Positions 34,322 through 47,100 of a stretch of 61,871 bases of DNA are shown one piece after another (the stretch's first letter is position 1; every line of letters starts with the position of its first letter). The position numbers and the translations under genes are program-made. Under the pieces are notes generated by a model. It had not been told where the DNA came from. It made no database searches and saw nothing but the letters and a program-made list of their open reading frames with translations. Source of the DNA: a virus; the IMG/VR virus record IMGVR_UViG_3300025131_009312, positions 1 through 61,871 of that record; one strand, 5' to 3'.

Positions 34322-34358
34322 AAACCATAATGATAGGTATTTATTAAGAGGTATTAAT

Positions 34359-34760
34359 ATGTCATCAGGATTAGCGCCAAGATTGCCCCTGGAAGTGGAC
34401 GACACATTTGGGGCATACAATCTAATAACGGATTTTGAAACGCTAGCAAACCAGAATCTCAAAATGCTTTTGTTTACATCTCCTGGGGAGAAAGTAATGG
34501 ATGTAGAGTTTGGAGTTGGTGTGCGTCAATTTTTGTTTGAACCTAATCGGACCGATACGTATTCTCGGCTCGATAGCAAGATAAGGGAGCAGGTCAACAT
34601 GTATTTGCCTTTTATTGGAATCGAGCGTATTGATTTTATTGTACCAGAAGGAAATCCTGATCTGTTTCCCCACACGATTAACTTAAAGCTATACTACCAG
34701 ATAAAACCATTGAGTTCTTTTGGTATGCTGGAAGTTGATGTTGCGGGAGCGGGCGTCTAA
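34359..34760 (+). CDS. Baseplate wedge protein, GPW/gp25 family
   Basis: The 133-residue protein matches gp25-like proteins: 'NLITDFETLANQNLKMLLFT' followed by 'SPGEKVMDVEFGVGVRQFLF' (the P-G-E/S-R-x-x-x-x-x-G-x-G-x-x-x-x-L motif), then 'IREQVNMYLPFI'. gp25 forms the inner collar of the T4 baseplate wedge and is conserved across contractile-tail systems, so the phage almost certainly has a contractile tail. An AGAGG ribosome-binding site precedes ATG 34359. The gp6-like gene follows after 21 bases. Confidence 0.93.
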   Translation: MSSGLAPRLPLEVDDTFGAYNLITDFETLANQNLKMLLFTSPGEKVMDVEFGVGVRQFLFEPNRTDTYSRLDSKIREQVNMYLPFIGIERIDFIVPEGNPDLFPHTINLKLYYQIKPLSSFGMLEVDVAGAGV

Positions 34761-34781
34761 TTATTCATAGGTTTAAACGAC

Positions 34782-36575
34782 ATGCAGAAAAAAATAATAC
34801 CCATTAACTATACTAGCCGCGACTTCGAGTCCATCCGCCAAGAGCTGGAGAATTTCGCTCGTCGCTATTATCCCAACACTTATCAAGACTTTAATGAAGC
34901 CTCTTTCGGTTCCCTGATGTTAGATACCGTGGCGTATGTGGGAGACATCTTATCGTTTTACTTAGACTATCAGACTAACGAAAGCTTCCTAGATAGCGCT
35001 GTCGAGTATTCCAACGTTTTGCGACTAGCCCGGCAGCTGGGATATAAGCAAACAACTAGTCCTGCATCTTACGGCCTTTTAACTTTTTATATTGAGGTAC
35101 CTGCCGCAACCACGGGTCTCGGTCCCGACCCTGCTTTAACACCAATTTTAGAGGCCGGCTCCACCTTCAACTCGGTGGGTGGCGGTACCTATACCCTACT
35201 TGGCGATGTCGATTTTAATAATTCCGCTGTAGAAACGGTAGTGGGTCAAGTGAACCCACTTAACGGTCAGCCAACCACTTATGTTCTTAGACTGAAAGGA
35301 CGGGCCGTCTCGGGCCGCGGCAACGTTGCAACCATTCCCATGGGAGACTTTCAGAGATTTCAGGTGGTTAAGATACCAGCGCCAAATATCAGTGACGTTA
35401 TAAGAGTGTTGGATACGGACGGTAATGAGTACTATGAAGTAGACAATTTATCTCAGAACATAGTTTACAAAGCCATCCGGAATACTGGAGAAAACAGAAG
35501 AACAGTTCCAAATATTTTGAAGGCCGTTCCAGTGGCTCGTCGCTTCGCTCTCGAAACTATTAATGGAGAAACATATTTACAGTTTGGATATGGTTCTGCT
35601 AACAATAGGCTCACCAACCCGGTTGTCGACCCAACTGAGGTCATATTAGATCTTAATGGCCGAACCTACAGTACAGAGATTGACTTTGACCCGACCAGGC
35701 TCATAAGCACTGACAAATTTGGAATTGCGCCGGCGAATACTACCCTTACGGTAGAATATCGCTACAATACCACCACTGACGTAAATGCCGGCGTGGACAC
35801 TATAACCCAGATCGCCGACGCGCGCCTAAGGTTTAAATCACAGGGTTCCCTATCAACAGCCTCTCGTGCCACAGTTAGAAATTCACTAGAAGTCTCCAAT
35901 GAGCAGTCGTTTGTGGGGGACGTATCGCTACCTTCAACTGAAGAGGTGCGGCAGCGCACCTATAGTCATTTTGCCACTCAGAATCGAGCGGTAACTGGAC
36001 GCGACTATCAGGCTCTGTGCTACAGTATGCCACCCAAATATGGCATGATTAAGCGCGCAGCTGTTCTTAAGGATACTGACGAGTTCAAAAGGAATGTGAA
36101 TATTTTGGTCATCTCCGAGTCTTCGACCGGCAAATTAATCAAATCTAACGCAACTCTTAAGAATAATTTAAAAAATTGGTTACTTCACTATAAAATGATT
36201 AGTGATACAATTGATATTCTTGATCCTTTGATTGTGAACTATGCTGTGGAGTATGAAGTTATGACGGACCTGGGAGCAAATAGATTTGAGGTGATTAATC
36301 GCTGCACAGATGCACTGGCCTCCCAATTATCATTTGTGCAGGACATCGGCGAGAGACTTTCTCTTACCGAGATGTATAGAGTCCTCCAGAAAGTGGAGGG
36401 CGTGGTGGATGTGAGTTCGCTAGAAGTCAAACTCCGCTCGGGTAATCTCTATTCCGAGTCTAACTATAACTTTGAGGGCGCCCTTTCTGCCGATGGTAAG
36501 AACGTTTTAGCAGCTTCGAATGTTATATTTGAATTGAAATATCCAAACCTTGATTTAATTGGGTCAGTTCGATAA
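34782..36575 (+). CDS. Baseplate wedge protein gp6-like (BaseplateJ family)
   Basis: The 597-residue protein has the gp6 N-terminus 'INYTSRDFESIRQELENFAR', 'FNEASFGSLMLDTVAYVGD', 'LSFYLDYQTNESFLDSA', and 'RLARQLGYKQTTSPAS'. It also has the characteristic 'ATQNRAVTGRDYQALCYSMP' part in its C-terminal half. gp6 forms the wedge dimer that makes the baseplate ring in T4. It directly follows gp25 and ends in a TAATG overlap with the next gene. T4 gp6 is 660 residues. Confidence 0.93.
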   Translation: MQKKIIPINYTSRDFESIRQELENFARRYYPNTYQDFNEASFGSLMLDTVAYVGDILSFYLDYQTNESFLDSAVEYSNVLRLARQLGYKQTTSPASYGLLTFYIEVPAATTGLGPDPALTPILEAGSTFNSVGGGTYTLLGDVDFNNSAVETVVGQVNPLNGQPTTYVLRLKGRAVSGRGNVATIPMGDFQRFQVVKIPAPNISDVIRVLDTDGNEYYEVDNLSQNIVYKAIRNTGENRRTVPNILKAVPVARRFALETINGETYLQFGYGSANNRLTNPVVDPTEVILDLNGRTYSTEIDFDPTRLISTDKFGIAPANTTLTVEYRYNTTTDVNAGVDTITQIADARLRFKSQGSLSTASRATVRNSLEVSNEQSFVGDVSLPSTEEVRQRTYSHFATQNRAVTGRDYQALCYSMPPKYGMIKRAAVLKDTDEFKRNVNILVISESSTGKLIKSNATLKNNLKNWLLHYKMISDTIDILDPLIVNYAVEYEVMTDLGANRFEVINRCTDALASQLSFVQDIGERLSLTEMYRVLQKVEGVVDVSSLEVKLRSGNLYSESNYNFEGALSADGKNVLAASNVIFELKYPNLDLIGSVR

Positions 36576-38107
36576 TGGGACTTCTTCGTTATACAGCTAG
36601 CGCTGATACTACAATTACAAATGCTTACGAAGCCGGCCTGAGCACCCGGGGTACAGGCTCCAATATGGGCTATGCCGACGCCCTAGAGGTATTTTCGCTC
36701 TATGGGCAGTCCTCCGGTTCGGCTACTGGTCAATCTCAAGAACTTTCCCGTATTTTGGTAAAGTTCCCAATCAGTCAGATCTCTGCCGATCGCACCTCCG
36801 GCCAATTAGCGGCCTCGGGAAGTGTTTCCTTCTATCTCAAGATGTATAATGCCCGAACTCCCTGGACATTACCGCAAGACTTTAATTTGGTAGTGGCTCC
36901 GGTTTCCCGCTCGTGGGCCGAAGGATCAGGCTTGGATATGGATGAATATCAAGACTTGGGGGCATCTAACTGGATTAAATCCGACAACACCACCGACTGG
37001 ACGTCTATCGGTGGAGACTATCATACTGCTTCGAACTACAACGTACCTTTCGCCCTAGGATACGAAGATCTTGAATTAGATGTCAGTGATGTAATAGAAC
37101 AGTGGATCGCCGGCGACGACCCAGAGTTTGCCAATAACTATGGATTTGGTATTCGTCTTACTGCCAGCCAAGAGGCTTTTTTCTCTAGTTCAACAGGCCA
37201 AGATACCTCTGTATTAATTAATAATCCGGCCGGCGCAACCGAATCTTATTATACTAAACAGTTCTTTGCGCGCTCAACTGAGTTCTTCTTTAAGCGCCCC
37301 ACTTTGGAGGCGCGCTGGAACTCTAGCATCAAGGATAACAGAGAGAACTTTTACTACTCTAGCTCTTTGGCTCCGGCTGCTGACAATCTGAATACTTTAT
37401 ACTTTTATAACTATATCCGCGGCCGCCTTGTCGATATTCCCGGCAACCCGGCAATACGCGTCTCGTTGCTATCTGGTGCCACTGCACCATCCACAGGAAG
37501 CGCTGTGCAACTGTATGGAGAAAGCGGCGGTGACGGAACCACATCTCACTCAGCCTCCGCCGGCCGAGTATCCACCGGCCTATATTCCGCCTCGATGGCA
37601 GTGACAGCAGCCGCCTCTCCGCTAACGGTTCTGTATGACGTATGGTCTAGCGCTGCTGATACAGCCGTTCAATATTTTACTGGATCAATTTATCCCCAAA
37701 AGATGCCCACCTATATGGGCGCCCCTACATTTAACAGGGTAACGAACATTAAATATATGAAGAAATCATACTCCCCATTCGAAACAGCACGATTTAGACT
37801 GTTCGTTAGAGATAAAAATTGGAGCCCCACGATTTATACACGGGCGACTAGTATTAATCCGACGGACATTATTGAAAGCGGAGCGTTTTCAATCCGTCGC
37901 GTCATTGGTGACCTAAATGTGGTACCTTTCGGAACGGGGAGCGATCTTCATACTATGATGTCTTACGACGTCAGCGGCAACTATTTTGATTTGAATATGT
38001 CTCTTTTGGAAAGTGGCTACATGTACGAAATACATTTGGCGTACTATAATGATTCGATTTCTTCCTGGATAGAGCAACCCTACACCTTTAAATTTAGGGT
38101 AGATTGA
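36575..38107 (+). CDS. DNRLRE-like beta-rich tail/baseplate protein
   Basis: The 510-residue protein opens 'GLLRYTASADTTITNAYE', followed by 'NMGYADALEVFSLYG' and 'SRILVKFPIS', which resembles DNRLRE beta-sandwich domains (polymer D-T-x-I...G...L-L-K-F). Residues 1-235 are thus a likely carbohydrate- or protein-binding module. The rest is beta-rich with Ser/Thr/Gly-rich stretches ('SAVQLYGESGGDGTTSHSAS') and ends in a further sandwich-like part. It sits between gp6 and the 3668-residue giant, so it is probably part of the baseplate periphery. Function is inferred from fold resemblance. Confidence 0.62.
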   Translation: MGLLRYTASADTTITNAYEAGLSTRGTGSNMGYADALEVFSLYGQSSGSATGQSQELSRILVKFPISQISADRTSGQLAASGSVSFYLKMYNARTPWTLPQDFNLVVAPVSRSWAEGSGLDMDEYQDLGASNWIKSDNTTDWTSIGGDYHTASNYNVPFALGYEDLELDVSDVIEQWIAGDDPEFANNYGFGIRLTASQEAFFSSSTGQDTSVLINNPAGATESYYTKQFFARSTEFFFKRPTLEARWNSSIKDNRENFYYSSSLAPAADNLNTLYFYNYIRGRLVDIPGNPAIRVSLLSGATAPSTGSAVQLYGESGGDGTTSHSASAGRVSTGLYSASMAVTAAASPLTVLYDVWSSAADTAVQYFTGSIYPQKMPTYMGAPTFNRVTNIKYMKKSYSPFETARFRLFVRDKNWSPTIYTRATSINPTDIIESGAFSIRRVIGDLNVVPFGTGSDLHTMMSYDVSGNYFDLNMSLLESGYMYEIHLAYYNDSISSWIEQPYTFKFRVD

Positions 38108-38120
38108 TAATTAATAAGAC

Positions 38121-41100
38121 ATGAGCTTTAAAACGTTATTCGATAAAGCTACGGCGGTCACCGCCTTAGCAAATAAGAATTCTAAACAGATCGGCGGAGA
38201 AGTTGAATCTCGTCAGTATCATACACAGGATATTATTCACGAAAAGCGGTTTATTCCTCGGATTGATTACTCTGATCCTAAGAATTTTGCTAGGTATGGT
38301 TCCGCAGAAGAGTATTATGCTCAATCGATTGGGAGAATCCTAGACAATTATCCTTATGACGGCTCACTTAAGGAAAGAATACAGTGGGAGAATGAGTCCA
38401 CATATGTAGACCTGCACATTCTCGATAATCTGTATCCCCGTACCAACGGCTTTATTCACCTATCTCAGGGCGGCTGGGGAACCGCGGCTTCGATTTCGAG
38501 TGACGGCTATGGCCTTCCCAATACTCTAGAATATATCTATCTAGAGGGCGGCCCTCACGGAAACCCAACCGGCCCGACTCCCTATGCTCAACAGTTTACT
38601 GGATCTAACTATTATGATCCTGATACCAACCGCGAGAGCAATTTAAAGTTCGACCTCCAAAATCAAGGCGCCACTATAGAGTTTTGGTTAAAGAAGGATG
38701 CCTGGGCTTCTTCTCTTACCACTAACGAAGTCTTGTTTGATATGGAGGCCAGCAATACTGGCACTGAGCAGAATCGCTTCCGGGTGGCTCTTAATTCGAC
38801 CAGCTCATCGCCGTTCTACATCACTGCGTTATCAGGCGGAGTTGGAATTACTGACGAAGCATTGGGTTCCTCTGTAACCATAGCAGATGGTTTATGGCAT
38901 CACTATGCGGTCACCTTAAAATCAGTCGCTGCTGGTATTCAAACAAAACTGTATATTGACGGGGGCCTGAACGTATCCTCGGTGCTCGGGTCTACTGGAA
39001 TTAACGAAGTGACAGGAGCGCTAGTGGCTACCGTTGGTTCCCTCGTTGCAGCAACGGCTGCCGGCGGAGCACAGTACGCAGGAAAACTCTCGGGATCTTT
39101 AGATGAATTGCGTTACTGGAAGACGCGTCGAACCGGTGAAAAGATCGGCCGCTATTGGTTTGACCAGGTGGGCGGCGGCACCAACACCGATCCGCAGGCC
39201 TTTACCGACACACAAGAAGAGGTAAACACAACCCTTGGTGTTTACTACAAATTTAACGAAGGCATCACCGGCGATACAAGTATCGATAGCACTGTGCTCG
39301 ACTACTCTGGCCGGGTTTCTAATGGAACCTGGACGGGGTATACAACCGAGTCCCGAGCCACCGGATCAGCCATTGTTATTTCCAAAGCAGCCATAAAAGA
39401 ATTCAAAGACCCCATCATTTACGGACAACACCCTGATGTCATAATGCTCCAGAGTAGTTTGCAGGTCACCGGCTCGAATCATGATACTGAAAATGCAGCC
39501 ATGGTTTACAAGAGTATTCCCGGCTGGATCACAGAAGATGACGAGGAAACCACCGGAAACCTCAAGAAACTTACTCAGATTATGGGCAGCTACTTTGACA
39601 CTCTCCAATTGCAGACTGAATCACTCAATCTGTTAAAAGATGTGGAGTATGTTTCTGGGAGTAATAAGCCTATACCGTTTGCAGATCGGCTTCTTAATTC
39701 TCACGGCCTAGTTGCACCCGAAATCTTTTTGGATGCAGATATTTTGGAGAAGTTGGCAGATCGCAGTGAAGACAAGCTCTACGAAAAGACTCTTAATGAT
39801 TTAAAGAACATTATTTATCAAAATATCTACAATAACCTGACCTATATTTATAAGTCTAAGGGAACTGAAAAGTCTTTTAGAAACCTTATTCGTTGTTTCG
39901 GCATTGATGATGAGTTGATAAAACTAAAATTATATGCGAAAAATACCCAGTATGAATTTAGGGAAAACCGGCGAACCCTCATACTCCCGACCAAGTATGT
40001 TAATTTTAATGCGACCAATGCTACCGAAGCCACTGTATTCGGCTTTAAAGATCCGTCGGGCAGCTACGAGAACACCACAGGCTATTTGACTTCTAGTGTT
40101 GAACTGACCGGAGGCTTTGCATACACGTTCGAAACAGATGTGTTTTTTCCTGAGAAAAAGGACATAACCAACCCTACATACGCGGATACCAATACGCTTT
40201 CTGCTTCGTTGTTTGGTATTCATGGCACTATAGGATCTGAGACCGATACTGCGTGGCCCGAAGTTGCGGGCTCTGTGGTTGACGACAAAGTTAATTTCCA
40301 GGTGTATGCGTGCCGTGATGAGTTAGACTCTAAAAATGTTAAGTTTGTATTAACCGGCACCCAAGGTGGTGTAGTTCCTCTTATGGAAAGCTCCTTATAT
40401 GAGGACACCTATTCAGATGTAACATGGAACTTATCAGTTCGGGTTAAACCAGAGCGATATCCATTGGCTGCCTTTTCGACAGGGGCTGACACTGGCGCTT
40501 ATACGATCGAATTGCACGGAATTAAAGTTCAAGCCGGAGAAATAACGGATAGTTTTAATATTTCTGATACCATTAGCGCAGCATCCAACCCCGACGGTGG
40601 ATTCATGACAGGCAGTAAGCGCCCCTATGTGGGAGCGCATCGTACCAACTTCACTGGTACTATACTCCAGCCTACCGATGTTAGAATTGAAGCCTCGCGA
40701 TTCTGGGTGAATTATGTTGAAGACGAAGCACTCCGCGCGCACGCCTTAGATTCCGAGAACCATGGTGCGTTTCAGCCACACCAATATGCATACCCATTTG
40801 CTAGTGATGGTCATTATGGAGACGTTGTTGAGTTTGATACCCTGGCCTTTAATTGGGAGTTCAGCCAAAATACGGGCTCGAACGCTTTAGGTCAGATGGT
40901 GGTGGCAGATGAATCTTCGGGTTCCAATGTTACAACGGCGTATCAGGGCCTAGGAGAACTACTCAACAAACAGTATACCGCCCTAGGGTATGGATTCCCT
41001 CAGTCTTCGACCGAGCCAATTGTTAAGGACTTTGTCGTTATCTCACGCCTAAATGACGTTGAGACCATCGGCCCCGCCGAAACTATTAATGTCTTAAGCG

Positions 41101-44100
41101 CCCAAGATCAGCACGTTTTCAAGATCGACTCGCGCCCTATTAATTATTATTTCTCTTTTGAAAAAAGTATGTATAACACCATCAGTGAAGAAATGGTCAA
41201 TTATTTTGGAACATTAAAAGATTTTAATACTCTTGTTGGTGCCCCAGTCAATCGCTATCGTCCTGATTATAAACAACTGGCCTTTTTAAAGCAAAAGTTT
41301 TTTGAGAACGTTGCCAATGATGAGATAGACTTTGATAAGTTTTATGAGTTATACAAATGGTTTGACTCTACCCTGTCATTCCTGTTAGGCCAGCTCGTCC
41401 CGGCCTCCGCCGATTTTGCGGATAATATTCGAACCATGGTGGAAAGCCACGCTTTGGAGAGAAACAAGTATAATAATATTTTGCCCTTTGTCGACAAGGA
41501 AAACACGGTTTTTGAAGCAACTATGTCGAGCAGTGTAGACTACGGTGATGCTATTTCATCCCCGGACGATGAGCCCCAAGGAACCGGGTTTTATCCTGCG
41601 CATGCCCCTACCAAGCGCGCAACTGGGTTGTCGAACCGCGGTATGGTTAAAAAGTGGAAATATGTACACGCCCCGGTTTCCGACGACCCGACTGAAAAAT
41701 ATCTCTGGTGGAAGAACAAGGCAGAGCGTAACACACCAACCATTGATGTCCCAGCCGGTGTACTTACCAGTAGGGCCCAAATTTTGCGATCTATTAGGAT
41801 GGCAGACCAACGCGAAGAAGGAAAGCCTTACCGATTTAACGTTGCCGGTTCATACGACCTACAGGGTGTGGGTACAGGTTATAACTTTAAGCCCTATATG
41901 CTATATCCGTCGATTGCTCCATTTGGTGGAAACGCAGCAGGCACAAATGCCCCAAGAGATATAGCCTTTATTAGTGGAAGTACAGTGGAGACGCTCCTGA
42001 ATACCACGGACGAGTTTTACCCAACATACAAGCAGCGCCTAGGCTTCGCTGTTGATCTAGACAAGAATAAAAATGATAGCATCGCGGACCCCGAACCTGG
42101 AGGTCACATCGCTCCGTTTAGTCTTTATAACGCTACACTGACCAACACTCCATCATCTTTCCGACCCAATACCGCCATTACTAATTTGCATCACGATTAC
42201 GTCGCTGACAATTCTATTCCAGCCCAAGGGCCGTTTACGGAGAAATATGTCGGAGGTCGCCGATTCAGGCACGTAGAACTTAATACCGGAACAGATACTG
42301 CTTTAACTCGACCAGAAGGTTTCAAGTTACAGTTCTCTGAGGTCTCTTCCTCGGCCGGAGGCAAGTTTTCTGGTTCACTGGCAATCTTGCCCCCTAATTC
42401 TACGGGCTTGATCACCCGTGCCGAAATCCCCACAGCGCAACGATTAAGAGATGAGACCGCAAAGCGCCCTGTAAACATCAAGAACATCTTTATGACGACG
42501 GCTTCTGCCGGAGAGCGCCTGAGCAATATTGCCACACATGGTAAAATAGGAAATTACCAGAAGAACTATCAAGTTATTCAAACATCGGGCCGCTCACAGA
42601 ACGATCCATACTTTGTCGAGCAGTCTTTTAACTTTGCCCTCAACCCCCAGAATCCTTACCCAAGAAGTACATTTAATAATCGTTTCCCTCTGCAGAACCC
42701 TTTGAGCGCCACCCAAGCCTCGGGCGAAACTCTTCGGGTTGCAAATACGAAGGCCATTGTACTCTGGGACGGCCCTAACATACACTATCAGTTTACAGCC
42801 CCAGCCGGCCTGAATTCAAATGAGGCTGAAACTATCGCTTTCTGGGTGAAGGCAGACTCCTCCGACCTAGGCGGCTACATCATTTACAATGCTGATGGTG
42901 GTACTCGAAGACTTGTCACCATCGAGGCCACGGGCCAAGTTGCTTTCTTGGTCGGCCTCGCCAGTGGCAACCACACTTGGATCACTAACGACTCAGCTAC
43001 AGCCGGCGACGAATGGATACATATAGCAATTTCTTATGATGCATCCTCGGATGCGACAACGCCGAACATCTATGTTAATGGTACCGCTGTGGCTATATAC
43101 GAATCCGGCACACCCGGTTCAGGCGATCCTGATGACTGGAGTAGCACTGTTTTAGTTGGTAACACTACCAGCGTAAACTTTCAGGGTTATATTTCGGACA
43201 TGGCTTTTTGGAATACTGCGCTAGACGCCCCAACGATTGCAAGCCTCTATGCGCGCTCAACTGCTAATTTGATTAACGCTTCATGGGTTGCATCCCCCCT
43301 CATGTGGTACCGCTGCGGTAATGGTGCTACGGACACCGCCGCCACCATTGTGGATCAAATGGGCACCGCCAATTTGACGTCAACCTCGGGTCTCAAGGAA
43401 ATTGTTGATATACCTCCCGGAAGTTGTCTTGGAACGTCCCTAGATAATTTTGCACTCCCTAATCGCGACGGCATAAATTCAAATCAGACGGTTTTTGTAA
43501 ACCACTTTAGCGCGCCCGGGGGTTACAAGACCCTTTCCCGTGGTTATCTCGACCCAGCCCACGAAGAACTTTCAGTCTATAATGCGCTTCCTTATCGAAA
43601 CCGAGGCGTGATTGATTACGGCTTATCTGGCTCCGCGTCGGCTGATCCCTCTATTGCTCAAGCAGAGCATGTTGTCGGTCAGCTTCTTCGCACGCGCGGC
43701 CTTAACCAGCGCGCTTCACTTCATTGCGGACAGTATGGCATCGATGCGGCTTATGGATCCATAACTGCGCAGAGCACTCGTGTCGACGGTGGCACGGGAT
43801 ATTCGTCTACTCCTTCGTGGCACAAGACCAATCGGAACACATTACGGCGAATGGAGTCCGGCTCCACAGGGTATGCTGCAGCTTCCACCTATGACAACTT
43901 GTATGTACAGCACCAGATCCCTCAGTCGGCACAGCAATATGCGTGGATCACCGCGTCTCTCGCACCCGGAGAATCCATCATGGTCCTCCAGCCGCCTACG
44001 TGTATCTCTGCTTCTTCCTTAACCCAACTCCTGACCGCGAGCGCTGTAGGTTATAGTCGGTACTGGTCATATAATTCTGCTCTGATGTATGGGGCCACAG

Positions 44101-47100
44101 GCCGCGGCGGATTTAATGCAAGTTCACAAGGACTTCAGTTCCTCCCAGTAGATTTTCTCGGCCTGTCAACTATTGTTGTCGACCCTGTGAGTGCCTCTAC
44201 TCATACGCTTGGGTACTCTCTAGATCTTCCGCTCTACACTAAACTAACTACTTACTACGCCAAGTCAGACTATATTAATCCTTCTACCATGCCGCCCCAG
44301 GCTTTCGCGGCGGGCGGCAATATAATTACCAACCTCGCCAATGGTGCCCCAGGCCATGCAAGTATTTTAAACTCTATTCTGCTTAACCGTAACGGACCAT
44401 ACGGATATCCTACGTGGAAGCAGATTCGTACTGGCGAAACGCGTACTGCGCGTGCGCTCCGTCGCCAAAATAAAATAGGCACAGTTAAAGTTCCCCCCCT
44501 CGTAAAAAATGTAGTAGCGTCCACCGGCGTAGAACTAGGGTTTGTGAGAGCCAAACAACCTGTTGGTTTTGTTGACTTTGTGGAACAGCCTTTAAGTAGT
44601 CGTTATTCGCCTATCTTCGTGGCCACAGAGGATAACACAGCGAACTCAAACGTTAGAAATAACATTCAACTTAATGTTGCTTATGGAAATCGATTTGACA
44701 ATTTCTCTAACGAGGGACTCAACAATCTGCTGAATATCCCGCCACCGGACATCTACAACAACCCGTTTACCAATATCGCTGACTCCATTGTGCGTAGCCA
44801 GTTGAGTACTATGATGATTTATTCCGAAAGAATTTATCCGGCTGAAATAAATGCATACAAAAATATAGTTCGCAACAGAACCACATTTACCATCTCAAAT
44901 GTTTGGAACGCCGATAGAGGAGTCCGCAGCGCCACGCAGACTCGATCCAACTCCCAAGGAGATATAGTTGACTACCAGAGTATATGGGCTTTAGACCCGC
45001 AATTAAATTTCTCAACAGTGGCCCCTGCTTTAAGCAATATAACGGACGGATCCGGTGAACTGCAAAATATGTATAATCGTTTCGGGGTTCAGTCTACGGG
45101 CTATACTGATGGCTCGATAACAGCCAGCGCTATATATGCATCCCGGGTCCCTGTGGGCTATAGCGAAGGTGCTACATCAAGCGCGAATCTGGTTTATGGA
45201 GGTGCTGCATCTTTTGTCACTCCGATGGACGCCGACAAGATGCCATATGAGCGCTATGAGGATTGGGTCCAGCATCTGCGCCTGATCGGCAAGGATTATT
45301 CTATAGTTCCGGAATTCCGCCTGAGTGAGTTGATGGAGACTTATCTCGAAACTTATGATGGCAATTTCTTGGCTGAAGTTACGGGCGCCTTAACATTAAC
45401 GGGATCCTCGGCCGAAATTTCCAATAACCAAGAGCAGTTTTACAAGACTTATACTAATGCAGATTTCATGAAGTATTTTGAGGTGGTGGATAATATGCTG
45501 GACAACCAGCGCTCTGGCGACTTAAAAATACAGAGAGAGAAGTTGGCCCTGAGATGCACAGCCTTGTTGAAGTTTTTGCCTTATAAGGGCTTCTATCCTT
45601 CAGAACGTATTATGGAGTTGGCTAGCCTTTTCTCCAGCTCGTATGGCGATAATTTTGAAACCATCGCCGCGGCAGCCGATGGGTCTACAACCACCAATCC
45701 TACAACCTATAGAGCTATTGTGGAGCCACTTTTTGCACCAGGAATCTGGTTTAACAGTGTAAAATCTGGAGTGGGTGTGGGAAGTTGGGTCACTGTCAAT
45801 ACCGCGCCAGACAGCGTGTCATCTCAAGATGACATTAGCAGATCCGGCCAGCAGAAGGATGCTGGTATTACTGTTTTACCGGAGGGGTCTGTATGCTATG
45901 GTCAAGGCAGTCTGTTCTCAGCATCACTTTCTCGTAACGCCAATACCTATCATTTAGAGCGCGTCCCCTTTGAGGCCTCATATCGACCTGAGGAATTCCT
46001 CAGTCAAAAGTCTGTGACGGGTTCCTATATTTGGGATAGTGGGATGGGGACTGCCAGCCTCGCCTTTAATAATGGAAATAAATATACCAAGAATAGGGTA
46101 AAATGGAACGGCGCCGGCAAGGATCTCTATCGTTTAGCGGCCGATAACTTTTTATGTGAAACGACAAACTTTTTCATGGATGACATGGTAAGTTTTATCT
46201 CCAGCCCAGAAAACCAGTTTTCCGAAAAAACTCAAGAAGGGGAGGTTTTCGCCCTAACTCTTAATTTCAATCGGCCGATGACTCGACAGCTTGGAATTAC
46301 TGCCGGCGGCGACCCCGATCGAACCCGTTTTGAGTTGTATAATCGAGCCTCGGCCTTCGGGTCGCCATTTATTTTGGATGAGGGTTATCCGATGACCACC
46401 ACAGGTGAGACAGCCTCTGGCTCAATTGAACTTACCAGTAGCCTTGTTTCATCGGGCATCCAGGCCCAGGGTTATATTGAGTTAACCGGTGCGATGGTTG
46501 GCGGAGTAGCTGCTTCGGGTAATATTAAGGTGGATTCCTGGGCCGACAATATTACTGGCCAGGGCATCCGCTTATATAACGCCGAGGGCACTGAATACTA
46601 TACTTACACCTTTAGTTCAACCAGTCCCACTAGTGCGGATACAATAAATACCACCAACTCAAATTCCGACCAGCTCAAGGAAATCCAATTGGCCGTTGAA
46701 CTATCCGCTTGGGATGGGACAACCCGGATCAACACAGTTGACATTACCGTGCTCGAATTGACTCAGAGCGCCACGGGCACAGCCGGCAACACCGCTATTG
46801 GCGAAGATGGGGGCGGTTTAAGCTCAACTGACTTCATCAATGGCGCCAACGCCACAGGGTGGTCCATTACCACCGGCGACAGGTGGACAATTAGCGATGG
46901 TGGCACCAACTCCTACAACTACCTACAGCCCGGTACCGTCCGTACAGCAACGTTCGCAGCCACTAGCTCGGGAGACCCATGCGCTTATGATGGATGTTTC
47001 GAAATTGTTAACACGGGGGATGCAAACGCTGACATTTTGGCCACCATACAGAGTTTCTACGACACAGTTAATACATACCAAGCCGCCAACCCAGACTATA

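Noticed and set aside
34338-34345. TATTTATT as a late promoter for gp25
   Set aside because: It ends only 13 bases before the start codon, which leaves no room for a normal transcript start and leader, and it differs from the T4 consensus on either strand.
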